64,000 bases of DNA from CAHJXG01 sp965277495 (GCA_965277495.1 OZ255824.1:2728001-2792000), one strand, 5' to 3'. Shown: positions 8,286-18,033, numbered from the stretch's first letter. A program made the numbers and translations. Notes: generated by a model from the letters alone, not told the origin.

Positions 8286-9281
8286 ATGCGCATTGCCCCG
8301 CTTCTGGCGCTTCTCGTTTTCTTCGGCGGCACCGCCTGGGCGGTCGATATGCCGCGAAACCGGCCCGAACCCGACCGTGCGGCGCTGGAGCAGCGGCTCG
8401 ATCAGGAGCGCAATCTTCCGCCCGGACGCATCCAGGGCTTCGTGCACGAGCCCGACACAAAGCTCGGCGTGCTGATCCAGCCGCAGGGCCGGGAGTTCCG
8501 CGATTTCCGCACGCGCTGGCAGCCCTGGATCGATGCCGCACTCATTGTGGTCGCCGTGGGCGCCATGGTGCTGTTGTATTTCGTCGCGGGTCCGATGCGC
8601 TATACCAAGGACCCGCGCGGCCGCACGATCCAGCGCTTCACCGTGCTGGAGCGGCTTGTGCATTGGCTGACGGCGGTGTCGTTCATCTGGCTGTCGCTGA
8701 CCGGGCTGAACCTGGTGTTCGGGCGCTGGTTGCTGGAGCCGCTGATGGGCGATAACGCCTATGCCAGCATGACGTCGCTGGCGAAGCTGTCGCACAACTC
8801 GGTCGCCTTCGCCTTCATGCTGGGGCTTGCGGTTATGGCGGTGCAGTGGCTGGGGCGCAACCTGCCGACCATGCTGGACCTGCAGTGGATCAAGGCGGCT
8901 GGCGGCATATTCGGCGGGCCGCATCCGCCGGCGCAGAAGTTCAACGCCGGGCAGAAGATGATCTATTGGATTGCGGTCGGCGGCGGCGGGCTGATTTCAC
9001 TCACCGGCCTCGCGCTGCTGATGCCGTTCTATGTGTTCGACATCGGCGGCATGCAGCTCATGCAGGTGGTGCACTCGGTGGTCGCGGCGTTGATGATGGC
9101 GGTGGTGATTGGCCACATCTACCTTGGCTCGATTGGCGTGCAGGGGTCGCTGCAGGCGATGACCACTGGCCGGGTCGATGTGAACTGGGCGCGGGAGCAC
9201 CACGGGCTGTGGCTCAAGGAGGAACAGGCGAAGGGCCGCGCGCCTAGGGATGTCGACGCGTCGATGCACGCGGCCGAGTAG
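8286..9281 (+). CDS. fdhC: Formate dehydrogenase cytochrome b subunit gamma
   Basis: A 331-residue membrane protein that anchors the enzyme and reduces quinone. It has an N-terminal signal-like segment (LLALLVFFGGTAWA), a periplasmic-type spacer, and a four-helix cytochrome b556 core. Histidines for haem are seen in LERLVHWLTAVSF, LSHNSVAF and VHSVVAALMMAVVIGHIYLGS. The N-terminal extension before the core is typical of the Campylobacter/FDH3 group. AAAGGGA precedes ATG 8286, 12 bp after fdhB. It closes the operon and converges on the bd oxidase genes. Confidence 0.92.
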   Translation: MRIAPLLALLVFFGGTAWAVDMPRNRPEPDRAALEQRLDQERNLPPGRIQGFVHEPDTKLGVLIQPQGREFRDFRTRWQPWIDAALIVVAVGAMVLLYFVAGPMRYTKDPRGRTIQRFTVLERLVHWLTAVSFIWLSLTGLNLVFGRWLLEPLMGDNAYASMTSLAKLSHNSVAFAFMLGLAVMAVQWLGRNLPTMLDLQWIKAAGGIFGGPHPPAQKFNAGQKMIYWIAVGGGGLISLTGLALLMPFYVFDIGGMQLMQVVHSVVAALMMAVVIGHIYLGSIGVQGSLQAMTTGRVDVNWAREHHGLWLKEEQAKGRAPRDVDASMHAAE

Positions 9282-9284
9282 GCG

Positions 9285-9431
9285 TCACACTCGGGTCGAG
9301 GATGTCGAGTAGGCGCGCTCCGAGCTTTCGCCCGCGACGCGTGTCAAGGCAAGTTGTGATACTGCCGCGATTGCGACCATTACGACTGCTGCGGCTACTA
9401 TAAGCTTCAACGCGTCTGCTCCCTTGATCAT
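9285..9431 (-). CDS. Possible 48-residue single-helix membrane protein
   Basis: A short frame in the 216-bp gap between fdhC and the bd oxidase genes. It starts MIKGADALKLIVAAAVVMV, continues as one hydrophobic helix of about 20 residues, and ends in a polar Ser/Arg-rich tail. The residues are consistent with a tiny membrane protein, but the ribosome site is weak and there is no recognised homologue, so it may be chance coding. It lies downstream of, and on the same strand as, the oxidase operon. Confidence 0.3.
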   Translation of the reverse strand: MIKGADALKLIVAAAVVMVAIAAVSQLALTRVAGESSERAYSTSSTRV

Positions 9432-9497
9432 CCGTTTGATAATGTAGTCGCGACATCCGCACCGGCGATGGCGCGGCGATCACAACTTGGCTGGGCC

Positions 9498-9632
9498 TCA
9501 ATGCGGGATCAGCAGGGCCTTCAGCCCATAGGCGACGACGCCTACCACCGCGACCCCGGCCACATACAGCCCGACGAACCACAGCAGCCGCGATACCCAC
9601 GCGATCTGGCCGGCTTTAGTGGTAATTGGCAC
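9498..9632 (-). CDS. DUF2474 small membrane subunit of the bd-type oxidase
   Basis: A 44-residue protein with GTG start at 9632, overlapping the end of the subunit II gene by 17 bp in another frame. After a short basic head (TKAGQIAWVSRLLWF) a single hydrophobic helix follows, ending KALLIPH. The LLWFVGLYVAGVAVVG segment is the DUF2474 pattern, the CydX-like peptide found behind cyanide-insensitive bd oxidases. It probably stabilises the haem-bearing subunit in the membrane. It is the third gene of the oxidase operon. Confidence 0.8.
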   Translation of the reverse strand: MPITTKAGQIAWVSRLLWFVGLYVAGVAVVGVVAYGLKALLIPH

Positions 9633-10641
9633 CGACGATCACCTTTCCACGGAACACCCAATACGCATAGAAGGTGTAAACCAGGATAAGCGGCACCAGC
9701 ACCGACGCGCCCACCAGCAGGAACGCCTGGCTGGCCGGGGGCGCGGCGGCGTCCCACAAGGTGATGCCCGGCGGCACGATGTTGGGATAGACGCTGATGC
9801 CCAGACCGGCAAAACACAGCGCGAACACGCCGAGCGTGCACAGGAACGGCGTGACATGCGACGTGTCCCGCTGCAGCGACCGCCAGAACACCAAGGCGAG
9901 GACCGCCACCAGCACCGGCACCGGGCTGGTAAGCGCAATGCCGGGCCAGCCGAACCAGCGCGCGGCGAAGACCTCGTTCTGCAGCGGCGTCCAGATGCTG
10001 ACGACCACGATCATGAACAGCGTCGCCACCCCGAGCGTGCCGGCAAGCCGGCGTCCGCGGACCTGCATCAGCCCCTCGGTCCGCCACACCAGCCAGGTCG
10101 CCCCCAGCAGCGCATAACCGATGACGGTGGCGATGGCGCAGACCACGGTGAACGGCGTCAGCCAGTCCCACCAGCCGCCGGCATAGGCGCCGTTCACCAC
10201 ATGGATGCCCTGCAGCAGCCCGCCCAGGGTCATGCCCTGGCACAAAGCGGCAACGAGCGATCCGCCGAAGAAGGCGAAGTCCCAGCCGCGCCGTCCGCGC
10301 CGGGTCGCGGCGCGGAAGCGGAACTCGAACGCCACGCCGCGGAACACCAGCGCCAGCAGCATGGCCATGATGGTGGGATACAGCGCCGGCATGATGATCG
10401 AGTAGGCGAGGGGGAACACCGCGAACAGGCCGCCGCCGCCCAGCACGAGCCAGGTCTCGTTGCCGTCCCACACCGGGGCGATGGAGTTCACCATCACGTC
10501 GCGGGCCTCGTCCTCGTTCTCGACGGCGAACAGGATACCGGTGCCGAGGTCGAAACCGTCCAATAGGACATAGGCCAGCACCGCAAAGGCGATCAGCCCT
10601 CCCCAAATTAAGGGCAGGTCCAGGAATGGGAGCGTCATCAT
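9616..10641 (-). CDS. cioB: Cytochrome bd-type quinol oxidase subunit II (cyanide-insensitive type)
   Basis: A 341-residue polytopic membrane protein opening LPLIWGGLIAFAVLAYVLLDGFDLGTGILF, the diagnostic subunit II start, followed by NSIAPVWDGNETWLVLGGGGLFAVFPLAYS. About eight to nine hydrophobic segments are visible and the length is normal. With CioA it reduces oxygen to water using quinol, without pumping protons. It follows cioA by 21 bp and overlaps the DUF2474 gene at its 3' end. Being next to fdhABC it offers a route from formate to oxygen, an inference from position. Confidence 0.93.
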   Translation of the reverse strand: MMTLPFLDLPLIWGGLIAFAVLAYVLLDGFDLGTGILFAVENEDEARDVMVNSIAPVWDGNETWLVLGGGGLFAVFPLAYSIIMPALYPTIMAMLLALVFRGVAFEFRFRAATRRGRRGWDFAFFGGSLVAALCQGMTLGGLLQGIHVVNGAYAGGWWDWLTPFTVVCAIATVIGYALLGATWLVWRTEGLMQVRGRRLAGTLGVATLFMIVVVSIWTPLQNEVFAARWFGWPGIALTSPVPVLVAVLALVFWRSLQRDTSHVTPFLCTLGVFALCFAGLGISVYPNIVPPGITLWDAAAPPASQAFLLVGASVLVPLILVYTFYAYWVFRGKVIVGANYH

Positions 10642-10662
10642 GGGCCGCTGTCCTTTTGCGTT

Positions 10663-12090
10663 CTACTCAGCCGGCGCAGGCACGCTGGAGCCGTGTTTGG
10701 CGGCAGGCCCCGGAGTGATGCCGGCGGTGCGCACCGGCAGCTTCGGGTCAGGCCCGTGCTCGCCCACGACGATCGGCTTGCTCAACAGCTTGAGCAGAAA
10801 GATGAACCCGGCGCTGAACACAATCAGGTACACGACCGCGAAGGCGGCGAGCGACGTCGCCACCCCGGGCAGCCCGATCGGCGACACGCTCTCGATGGTG
10901 CGCAACATGCCATAGACGGTGAACGGCTGCCGCCCGACCTCGGTCGTGGTCCAACCGGCCAGCAGCGCCACGAAGCCCGCCGGCGCCATCGCCACCGCCA
11001 TCCAGTGCAGCCAGCGGGTCTCATACAGCCGGCGGCGGAACCGCTGCAGCAGCGCCAGCGCCCCCACGCCCAGCATCGCGAAACCCAGGCCCACCATGAG
11101 GCGGAACGACCAGAACACCACCGGCGAATACGGCCGGTTCTCCTTCGGCACGTCCTTGAGGCCCGGGACCTCGCCGTTCCATTCATGGGTCAGGATCAGC
11201 GAGCCTAGATGCGGGATCGCAAGCTCGTAGTCGGTGCGCTCGGTCTCCATGTTCGGCATGCCGAACAGGATCAGCGGCGCGCCCTTCATCGTGTCCCAGT
11301 CGCCCTCCATGGCGGCGATCTTGGCCGGCTGGTACTTCAGGGTGTTGAGGCCGTGGATGTCGCCCATCACGATCTGCAACGGCGCCACCAGCACCGCCAT
11401 CCACATCGCCATGGAGAACATGGTCTGCGCGGGCTGGTTCCGGCGGTCGCGCAGCAGGTGCCATGCGCCAATGGCGCCGACGAAGAAGGCGACCGAGAGG
11501 TAGGATGCCAGCACCATGTGCGGCAGGCGCACCGGGAAGCTCGGGTTGAAGATGATCTCCATCCAGCTCGCCGGCAGGAAACGGCCGTCGGGCGCCATCG
11601 TGTAGCCGCGCGGCGTCTGCATCCAGGAGTTGACCGACAGGATCCAGAACGCGCTGAGCAAGGTGCCGAAGGCGACGACGCAGGTGGCGAAGAAGTGCAG
11701 GCCCTTGCCGACCTTCTTCATGCCGAACAGCATGATGCCGAGGAACCCGGCTTCCAGGAAGAATGCCGTCAACACCTCATAGCCCATCAACGGTCCCACG
11801 ACCGGGCCGGCGAGCTTGGCGAATTGCGACCAGTTGGTGCCGAACTCGTAGGACATCACCAGGCCGCTGACGACGCCCATGCCGAACACCAGGCTGAAGC
11901 CCTTCACCCAGAACTGGAACAGGTCGAGGTAAACCTGCTGCTTGGTGCGCAGCCACAGCCCCTCCAGCACCGCCAGGTAGCTGGCGAGCCCGATGGAGAA
12001 TGCCGGCAGCACGATGTGGAACCCGACGGTGAAGGCGAACTGTAGCCGCGCCAGGAACACCGCGTCGAGACTTGTAGCGAGACTGTTCAC
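10663..12090 (-). CDS. cioA: Cytochrome bd-type quinol oxidase subunit I (cyanide-insensitive type)
   Basis: A 475-residue haem-binding subunit. It shows the family blocks ARLQFAFTVGFHIVLPAFSIGLA (haem-ligand His), SYEFGTNWSQFAKLAGPVVG, GYEVLTAFFLEAGFLGIMLFG and WMQTPRGYTM. The Q-loop (after DIHGLNTLKYQPAKIAAMEG) is short and the GWTTTEVGRQPFTVYG motif is of the CIO class rather than E. coli CydA. The start chosen is GTG 12090, preceded by GGAGG with 6 bp spacing; the frame stays open to 12198 but that extension has no family resemblance. It is the first gene of the cioA-cioB-DUF2474 operon; about 200 bp upstream carry no recognised FNR box. Confidence 0.93.
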   Translation of the reverse strand: MNSLATSLDAVFLARLQFAFTVGFHIVLPAFSIGLASYLAVLEGLWLRTKQQVYLDLFQFWVKGFSLVFGMGVVSGLVMSYEFGTNWSQFAKLAGPVVGPLMGYEVLTAFFLEAGFLGIMLFGMKKVGKGLHFFATCVVAFGTLLSAFWILSVNSWMQTPRGYTMAPDGRFLPASWMEIIFNPSFPVRLPHMVLASYLSVAFFVGAIGAWHLLRDRRNQPAQTMFSMAMWMAVLVAPLQIVMGDIHGLNTLKYQPAKIAAMEGDWDTMKGAPLILFGMPNMETERTDYELAIPHLGSLILTHEWNGEVPGLKDVPKENRPYSPVVFWSFRLMVGLGFAMLGVGALALLQRFRRRLYETRWLHWMAVAMAPAGFVALLAGWTTTEVGRQPFTVYGMLRTIESVSPIGLPGVATSLAAFAVVYLIVFSAGFIFLLKLLSKPIVVGEHGPDPKLPVRTAGITPGPAAKHGSSVPAPAE

Positions 12091-12289
12091 TAGACACCTC
12101 CGGCAACCGCTCACGCCCACCGCCATGCGGCGCGATGGCCGGAATGGCATCCAACATCGGAACCGGCGAGATGACCCTATCGTCCGAACCCGCCTCACGC
12201 CATGGCCGAAGCGGCGCAGAAACAGGCACGTGCCGTTAAATAGCGAGTGAACGCAAACTGTCCATGATCCCCGTGGCTGGACCGCGGCG

Positions 12290-13234
12290 CTAACGCTCCG
12301 ACCGCGGATCGAAGGCGTGCTGCAGCCCGTCGCCGAGGAAATTGACCGCGATCACGGTGATGAAGATCATCAGGCCCGGGTAAACCGCGAGCGCCGGCGC
12401 CGTCGTCACCAGTTCCTGCGCGTTGGTCAGCATGTTGCCCCATGACGGCGTGGGCGGCACGATGCCGAAACCGAGGAAGCTCAGCACGCTTTCGAGCAGG
12501 ATCACCCGTCCGACCGTCAAGGTGAATGCGACGATGATCGGGCTGGCGACGTTGGGCAGCACGTGCGAGACCATCGCATAGACCGGCCCGGCGCCGCTCG
12601 CCCGCGCCGCGCGCACGAAGTCGCGCTCCCGGATCGACAGCGTCGCCGCCCGCACCAGGCGCGCGATGGCGGTCCAATCGACGATGGAGATGATGATGAC
12701 GATGCGCCAGAACCCGGCGGCGCCGGAATGCGCGAACTCGGCGCTGAAGCCGAGCTTCGTGAGGTCGACGGCGCCCAACACGATCAGCAGCGGCAGCAGC
12801 GGCAGCGTGATCATGCCGTCGGTGAACCGCATCAGCACCGCGTCGGTGCGCCCGCCCATATAGCCGGACACGACGCCGACAACCAGCCCCAGCACGCCGC
12901 CGACGACGGTCGCGAGCAGCCCCACCAACAGCGAGACCTGCCCGCCGATCATCAACCGCAGCAGCTCGTCCCGCCCGGCGTCGTCGGTGCCGAGCCAGTG
13001 CGCGGACGAGGGCGGGTCGTAGCGCGACAGCAGGTCGGTGCCGTCGGGGTCGATGCCCAGCAGGCTCTGCAACGGATACGCGGCGAGGCAGAACAGCACC
13101 AGCGCCAGCAGCATCGCCAGCGCGATCACCCCCGGACGGTGCCGCAGGAAGCGCCGCCAGCGCAGCCGCCACGGCGAGACCGCCGCCTCGAACAAGACAT
13201 CCGCCGAGACCGCAACGGCTTCGCTCGTGCTCAC
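12290..13234 (-). CDS. dppC: Dipeptide/oligopeptide-type ABC transporter permease (DppC class)
   Basis: A 314-residue inner-membrane permease with GTG start at 13234 overlapping the dppB stop (GTGA). The amphipathic start (SPWRLRWRRFLRHRPGVIALAM) and the periplasmic motif HWLGTDDAGRDELLRLMIGGQVSLLVG are DppC hallmarks. The EAA loop is present (RERDFVRAARASGAGPVYAMVSHVLPN). It ends VNFLGDGLQHAFDPRSER, the usual DppC terminus. It is the last gene of the SBP-dppD-dppF-dppB-dppC operon. Confidence 0.92.
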   Translation of the reverse strand: MSTSEAVAVSADVLFEAAVSPWRLRWRRFLRHRPGVIALAMLLALVLFCLAAYPLQSLLGIDPDGTDLLSRYDPPSSAHWLGTDDAGRDELLRLMIGGQVSLLVGLLATVVGGVLGLVVGVVSGYMGGRTDAVLMRFTDGMITLPLLPLLIVLGAVDLTKLGFSAEFAHSGAAGFWRIVIIISIVDWTAIARLVRAATLSIRERDFVRAARASGAGPVYAMVSHVLPNVASPIIVAFTLTVGRVILLESVLSFLGFGIVPPTPSWGNMLTNAQELVTTAPALAVYPGLMIFITVIAVNFLGDGLQHAFDPRSER

Positions 13235-14184
13235 TTTACGGCGATCCGCGGGTCGAGCGCGCCGTAGGCGATGTCGGTCGCGAGATTGCAAAGCAGGGTC
13301 ACGAGCGTCGCGAACAGCAGCCCGGTCAGCGCCAAGTTGAAGTCGTTGCCGAGGATCGAGTCGTAGATCATCTTGCCCATGCCGGGCTGCGCGAACATCG
13401 TCTCGGTCAGCAGCGCCCCGCCGAACAGCGTGCCGAAGTTCAGCCCCATCACCGTCACCACGGGGATCAACGCATTGCGGAACGCGTGCACCAGCACGAC
13501 CCGGCCCGCGCCCGCTCCCTTGGCCCGCGCCGTCCGCACATGGTCCATCCGCAGCGTCTCGATCATGCTGGCGCGGACATAGCGGGTGAAGCCGCCGGTA
13601 TTGGCCAGCGCCAGGGTCGCCACCGGCATCACCAGATGGTGCAGTTGGTCGCCCACGCTGCCGTCGCCCACGTTGGCGATGCCGCTGGCGGGGAACCAGT
13701 GCAGATTGACCGCGAAAACCAGGATGAGCATGAGCGCCAGCCAGAACACCGGGATCGAGATGCCGGCAAAGGCGAACAGGCTGACGAGCCCGTCCACGAC
13801 GCCGCCGGGCCGCAGCGCCGCGAGGATGCCGAGCACGAATGCCAGCACGACGCTGATGACGAAGCTCGAGATCAGCAGCTTGGCCGTCTGCCACAGCGCC
13901 GGCAGCAGCACCTCCAGCACCGGCTGCGAGTGGATGCGCGAGAAGCCGAAGTCGCCCTGCAGCGCCGCCAGCAGCCAGTGCCAGTAGCGCAGCAGCAGCG
14001 GCTGGTCGAGGCCGTAGATCGCGCGGAGGCGGGCCACCACTTCGGGCGTGGCGCCGGGGTTGCTGGCGATCATGATGTCGATGGGGTCGCCGGGCATGAG
14101 GCCGATCAGGTTGTAGATGACGAACGACATCACCAGCAGCACCAGGAAGCACTGCACCAGCCGGCGGACGATGAATTGGGCCAT
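13231..14184 (-). CDS. dppB: Dipeptide/oligopeptide-type ABC transporter permease (DppB class)
   Basis: A 317-residue permease opening MAQFIVRRLVQCFLVLLVMSFVIYNLIGLMPGDP, the standard DppB N-terminus. A long periplasmic stretch with YGLDQPLLLRYWHWL and GDFGFSRI follows, then the EAA-loop (MDHVRTARAKGAGAGRVVLVHAFRNALIPVVT) and the C-terminal ETMFAQPGMGKMIYDSI. It pairs with DppC to form the channel. It begins 10 bp after dppF with a TGAGGAGGC ribosome site. Confidence 0.93.
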   Translation of the reverse strand: MAQFIVRRLVQCFLVLLVMSFVIYNLIGLMPGDPIDIMIASNPGATPEVVARLRAIYGLDQPLLLRYWHWLLAALQGDFGFSRIHSQPVLEVLLPALWQTAKLLISSFVISVVLAFVLGILAALRPGGVVDGLVSLFAFAGISIPVFWLALMLILVFAVNLHWFPASGIANVGDGSVGDQLHHLVMPVATLALANTGGFTRYVRASMIETLRMDHVRTARAKGAGAGRVVLVHAFRNALIPVVTVMGLNFGTLFGGALLTETMFAQPGMGKMIYDSILGNDFNLALTGLLFATLVTLLCNLATDIAYGALDPRIAVK

Positions 14185-14193
14185 GATGCCTCC

Positions 14194-15162
<969 letters not shown>

Positions 15163-15214
15163 ACCCGCGCCTTGAAGCTGGCGACCTTCATACCCGCGCC
15201 TTGAAGCAGGCGAC
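15163..15214. repeat. 29-bp-period duplication at the dppD/dppF junction, with mini-ORF
   Basis: A 23-bp stretch (acccgcgccttgaag plus tggcgac/aggcgac) occurs at 15163-15185 and again at 15192-15214 with one mismatch, a period of 29 bp. It duplicates the last codons of dppD. On the minus strand the extra copy forms a ten-codon frame at 15191-15159 (MKVASFKARV) whose ATG overlaps the dppD stop (ATGA) and whose stop overlaps the dppF GTG (GTGA). Confidence 0.85.
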
Positions 15215-16150
15215 GAGATGCCCGGGCTGCAATTCCTCAAGCGGCGGCTCGGCGCGCAGGCATCCGGCGTCGCCGCGCGTGCAGCGGTTCGCGAAGCGGC
15301 AGCCGGTCAGCCCGGCGTCCAGCGTCGGCACCGCGCCGGGGATGACCGGCAGCCGCGCCACCCGATGATCGGGATCGGGCAAGGTCGCGATCAGGCCGAG
15401 CGTGTAGGGATGCAGCGGCTGCGCGAACAGCGCCTCCGCCGGCGCCCGTTCCACGACCCGCCCGGCATACATGACGATGATGTCGTGGGCGATCTCGGAC
15501 ACCACGGCCAGGTTGTGGCTGATGAACTGGATCGCCATGCCGATGCGCGCCTGCAAGTCGAGCATGAGGTCGACGATCTGCGCCTGGATGGTCACGTCCA
15601 GCGCGGTGGTCGGCTCGTCGGCGATCAGCAGCTTCGGCTCGCAGGCCAGCGCCATGGCGATCATCGCCCGCTGGCGCATGCCGCCCGAGAGCTGGTGCGG
15701 ATAGGCCCGCGCCCGCTCGCCCGGCGAGTTGATGCCGACTGCCTCCAGCAGCCCGACGGCCTGTTCTTCCGCGGCGGCCCAGGCGGTATGGCGGTGCAGC
15801 ACCAGCACCTCGGCGATCTGCCGGCCCACCGGCATAACGGGGTTCAGCGCCGTCATCGGCTCCTGGAACACCATCGCCACCTGCTCGCCGCGCAGCCGCC
15901 GCCACGCCGCCTCCGGCTGGCCGACCAGCTCGCGCCCGTCAAAGCGGATCGATCCCGTGACCTCGCCGGGCCGGGGCACCAGCCCCATCATCGCCAGCGC
16001 CGTCACCGATTTGCCGCAGCCGCTTTCCCCGACCACGCCCAGCGTCCGGCCCGGCGCGATTGAGTAATCGACTCCCGCCACCACTTCCCGCCGCCCGCCT
16101 GGACGCGGAAAGGCGACGCGCAGGCCGGAGACCTCCAACAATGCGCTCAC
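15188..16150 (-). CDS. dppD: Oligopeptide-type ABC transporter ATPase (DppD class)
   Basis: A 320-residue ATPase with Walker A GESGCGKSV, signature LSGGMRQRAMIAMALAC and Walker B KLLIADEPTTALD. The C-terminal motif CRFANRCTRGDAGC belongs to the oligo_HPY domain. Start GTG 16150 lies 11 bp after the binding-protein gene and directly before the conserved ALLEVSGLRVAF; the longer open frame to 16207 has no family similarity. The last codons are the source of the duplication at the dppF junction. Confidence 0.92.
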   Translation of the reverse strand: MSALLEVSGLRVAFPRPGGRREVVAGVDYSIAPGRTLGVVGESGCGKSVTALAMMGLVPRPGEVTGSIRFDGRELVGQPEAAWRRLRGEQVAMVFQEPMTALNPVMPVGRQIAEVLVLHRHTAWAAAEEQAVGLLEAVGINSPGERARAYPHQLSGGMRQRAMIAMALACEPKLLIADEPTTALDVTIQAQIVDLMLDLQARIGMAIQFISHNLAVVSEIAHDIIVMYAGRVVERAPAEALFAQPLHPYTLGLIATLPDPDHRVARLPVIPGAVPTLDAGLTGCRFANRCTRGDAGCLRAEPPLEELQPGHLVACFKARV

Positions 16151-16160
16151 GCCGGGAGAC

Positions 16161-17825
16161 TCAGCCCGGATGCCAATTCTCGGACCACAGCGGGCTGTAG
16201 TCGCCATGGCCGGTCGCGACGAAGCCCTTCATCCACTTCGGCAGCACATACTGTTCGGCACGGAAGAACAGCGGCAGCGCCGGTAGCTGGTCGGCGTAGA
16301 TCTTCTGCATGTCCGCCCATAGCGGCTTCTGCTTGGCGGGATCGAGCTCCGCTTCGGACTGCGCGATATCGGCATCCATCTGCTTGTCGTTGAAGGCGAG
16401 CGCGTTGTTGCCGCCGTAGTTGTTGGCCGCCGTCGGGATCTGGTCGCTGCCGAGCGTCCGGCGCGGGCTCTCGCCCACCGGGCTCGACCACGCATACATC
16501 ACCATCCCTTTGTATTTCCGCTGCTTGAGCGTCTCGCCGAACAGCGTGCGGGCCGGCTCATTGTGGATGGTGACCTCGATGCAGGCGGCCTTCCACTGGC
16601 TTTGCAGCACCTGCTGCTGCAGCTCGCGCAGGCGGTTCCCCGACGTGGTCACGAACTCGACCGAGAGCCGGTCGCCCTTGGCATTGCGGCAGATGCCGTC
16701 CGGACCCGGCGTCCATCCGGCCTCGGCCAGCAGCGCCTTGGCCTTGGCCGGGTCATACGGGTAGGCGGCGGTGTCCTTGGTGGAGTTCGGATCGAGCGGG
16801 TTGACCCAGGTGGCGGCGACCGGCTGCTTGCCCTCGAACAGCCGCTTGACCATGGTGTCGCGGTCCACGGCATACGCCATCGCACGGCGCACCCGCACGT
16901 CGGCCAGGATCGGGTTGTCGATCTGGAAGTCGATGTGCTCGTAGTTGAGGCTCGGTTTGAACAGGTAGTCGAATAGGTCGGGCTTCTGCTTCTGCAGCGC
17001 CAGCACCTGGTCGATGGTGAGCGCCGGCGCGTCGCCGGGCGTCATGTCGACGTCGCCCGATTGCAGGTTGGCCTGCAGCGCCGCCGTATTCTCGATCAGC
17101 TTGATGACGATGCGCTTAAGCCCGGGTTTCTGCCCTGTCCAATAACGGTTTGGCTGGAACACCACCTGCACGCCGGACTGGTAATCGGTGAGCAGGAACG
17201 GCCCGTCCCACAAGCCCGGCGTCGTCGGCGCGCGGTTATACGCGGTCTGCTTGATGTAGTCGCCCGCCGCGGCCGATTTCGCATAGATCGGTCCCTCGAT
17301 ATGCTCGGGCAGCAACTGGTCCCATTCGTTGTAGGACACGGTGACGTTCTTCAGGTGCAGCACCGCCGTATGCTCGTCCACGACGTCGACCGAACTGGCG
17401 CGGTCCCATGGATGCGGGTTGCTGAAGCCCGACGCCGGGTCGGTGCCAAGCTTCCAGGTGAAAGCGAGGTCCTTGGTCGTGACCGGCACGCCGTCGCCCC
17501 ATGTCAGGTCGGGCTTGAGCTTGATCGTGACCGCCATGCCCTGCTTGCCGTCGCCGAGGTCCTCGATCTTGGCGAGCCCGTTTTCGACCGTCGGCAGCTC
17601 GGTGCACAGCAGGCACGAGTTCTTCCAATCCTTGTCGAAGGCGGTGATCGGGCGGAGGGCGAAATCAACCACATAGAGCTTGATCACCTCCGCATCGATG
17701 TCCGGGTGCAGACTGGACGGGAACTGCGCCACCCCGATCACCAGGTCGTCCTTCGCCTGGGCCGCCGGCGCCAGAAGCGGGGCGCTCAGCAGGCATAGGG
17801 CAACGAGCCCGGCACGGTGGGTCAT
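16161..17825 (-). CDS. Periplasmic substrate-binding protein of the peptide-type ABC importer
   Basis: A 554-residue family-5 extracellular binding protein with a Sec signal peptide (LVALCLLSAPLLAPAAQA). Family landmarks are LKPDLTWGDGVPVTTKDLAFTWK, NPILADVRVRRAMAYAVDRDTMVKRLFEG and YDPAKAKALLAEAGW. The true ligand cannot be read from sequence; peptides, opines or other polar amides are possible. It is the first gene of the operon, read away from the RND genes across a 208-bp shared regulatory gap. Confidence 0.9.
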   Translation of the reverse strand: MTHRAGLVALCLLSAPLLAPAAQAKDDLVIGVAQFPSSLHPDIDAEVIKLYVVDFALRPITAFDKDWKNSCLLCTELPTVENGLAKIEDLGDGKQGMAVTIKLKPDLTWGDGVPVTTKDLAFTWKLGTDPASGFSNPHPWDRASSVDVVDEHTAVLHLKNVTVSYNEWDQLLPEHIEGPIYAKSAAAGDYIKQTAYNRAPTTPGLWDGPFLLTDYQSGVQVVFQPNRYWTGQKPGLKRIVIKLIENTAALQANLQSGDVDMTPGDAPALTIDQVLALQKQKPDLFDYLFKPSLNYEHIDFQIDNPILADVRVRRAMAYAVDRDTMVKRLFEGKQPVAATWVNPLDPNSTKDTAAYPYDPAKAKALLAEAGWTPGPDGICRNAKGDRLSVEFVTTSGNRLRELQQQVLQSQWKAACIEVTIHNEPARTLFGETLKQRKYKGMVMYAWSSPVGESPRRTLGSDQIPTAANNYGGNNALAFNDKQMDADIAQSEAELDPAKQKPLWADMQKIYADQLPALPLFFRAEQYVLPKWMKGFVATGHGDYSPLWSENWHPG

Positions 17826-17947
17826 GTCGCAGGGTTCCTGGCGGTCGGGATGTCGTCGGCGCAGGCCAATGAAACGGGCAACGGCGTAGGCTTGTCAATG
17901 CGGGGCTTCGATCAATCCGGTTCCCGGGTTTCTATCCCAAGTTTTGT

Positions 17948-17963
17948 TTCACGTTCCCGTGAA
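17948..17963. promoter_or_regulatory. Inverted repeat, possible repressor operator
   Basis: TTCACG-TTCC-CGTGAA is a perfect 6-bp inverted repeat with a 4-bp spacer. It is centred in the divergent gap between the peptide-transporter binding protein and the RND adaptor, 71 bp before the latter's start. The position fits an operator for a TetR- or similar dimeric repressor, but no regulator gene adjoins. Confidence 0.35.
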
Positions 17964-18033
17964 CGCACATGGCGCGGGCTTAAACCGTGCGTAATCATTT
18001 TTGGCCGCTGCGGGCCTTCAAACACGGTGACCC

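Noticed and set aside
9421..9445. TTGATC...TTGATA as an FNR/FixK box near the oxidase and fdh genes.
   Set aside because: The half-sites are in the same orientation rather than inverted, and lie downstream of both operons.
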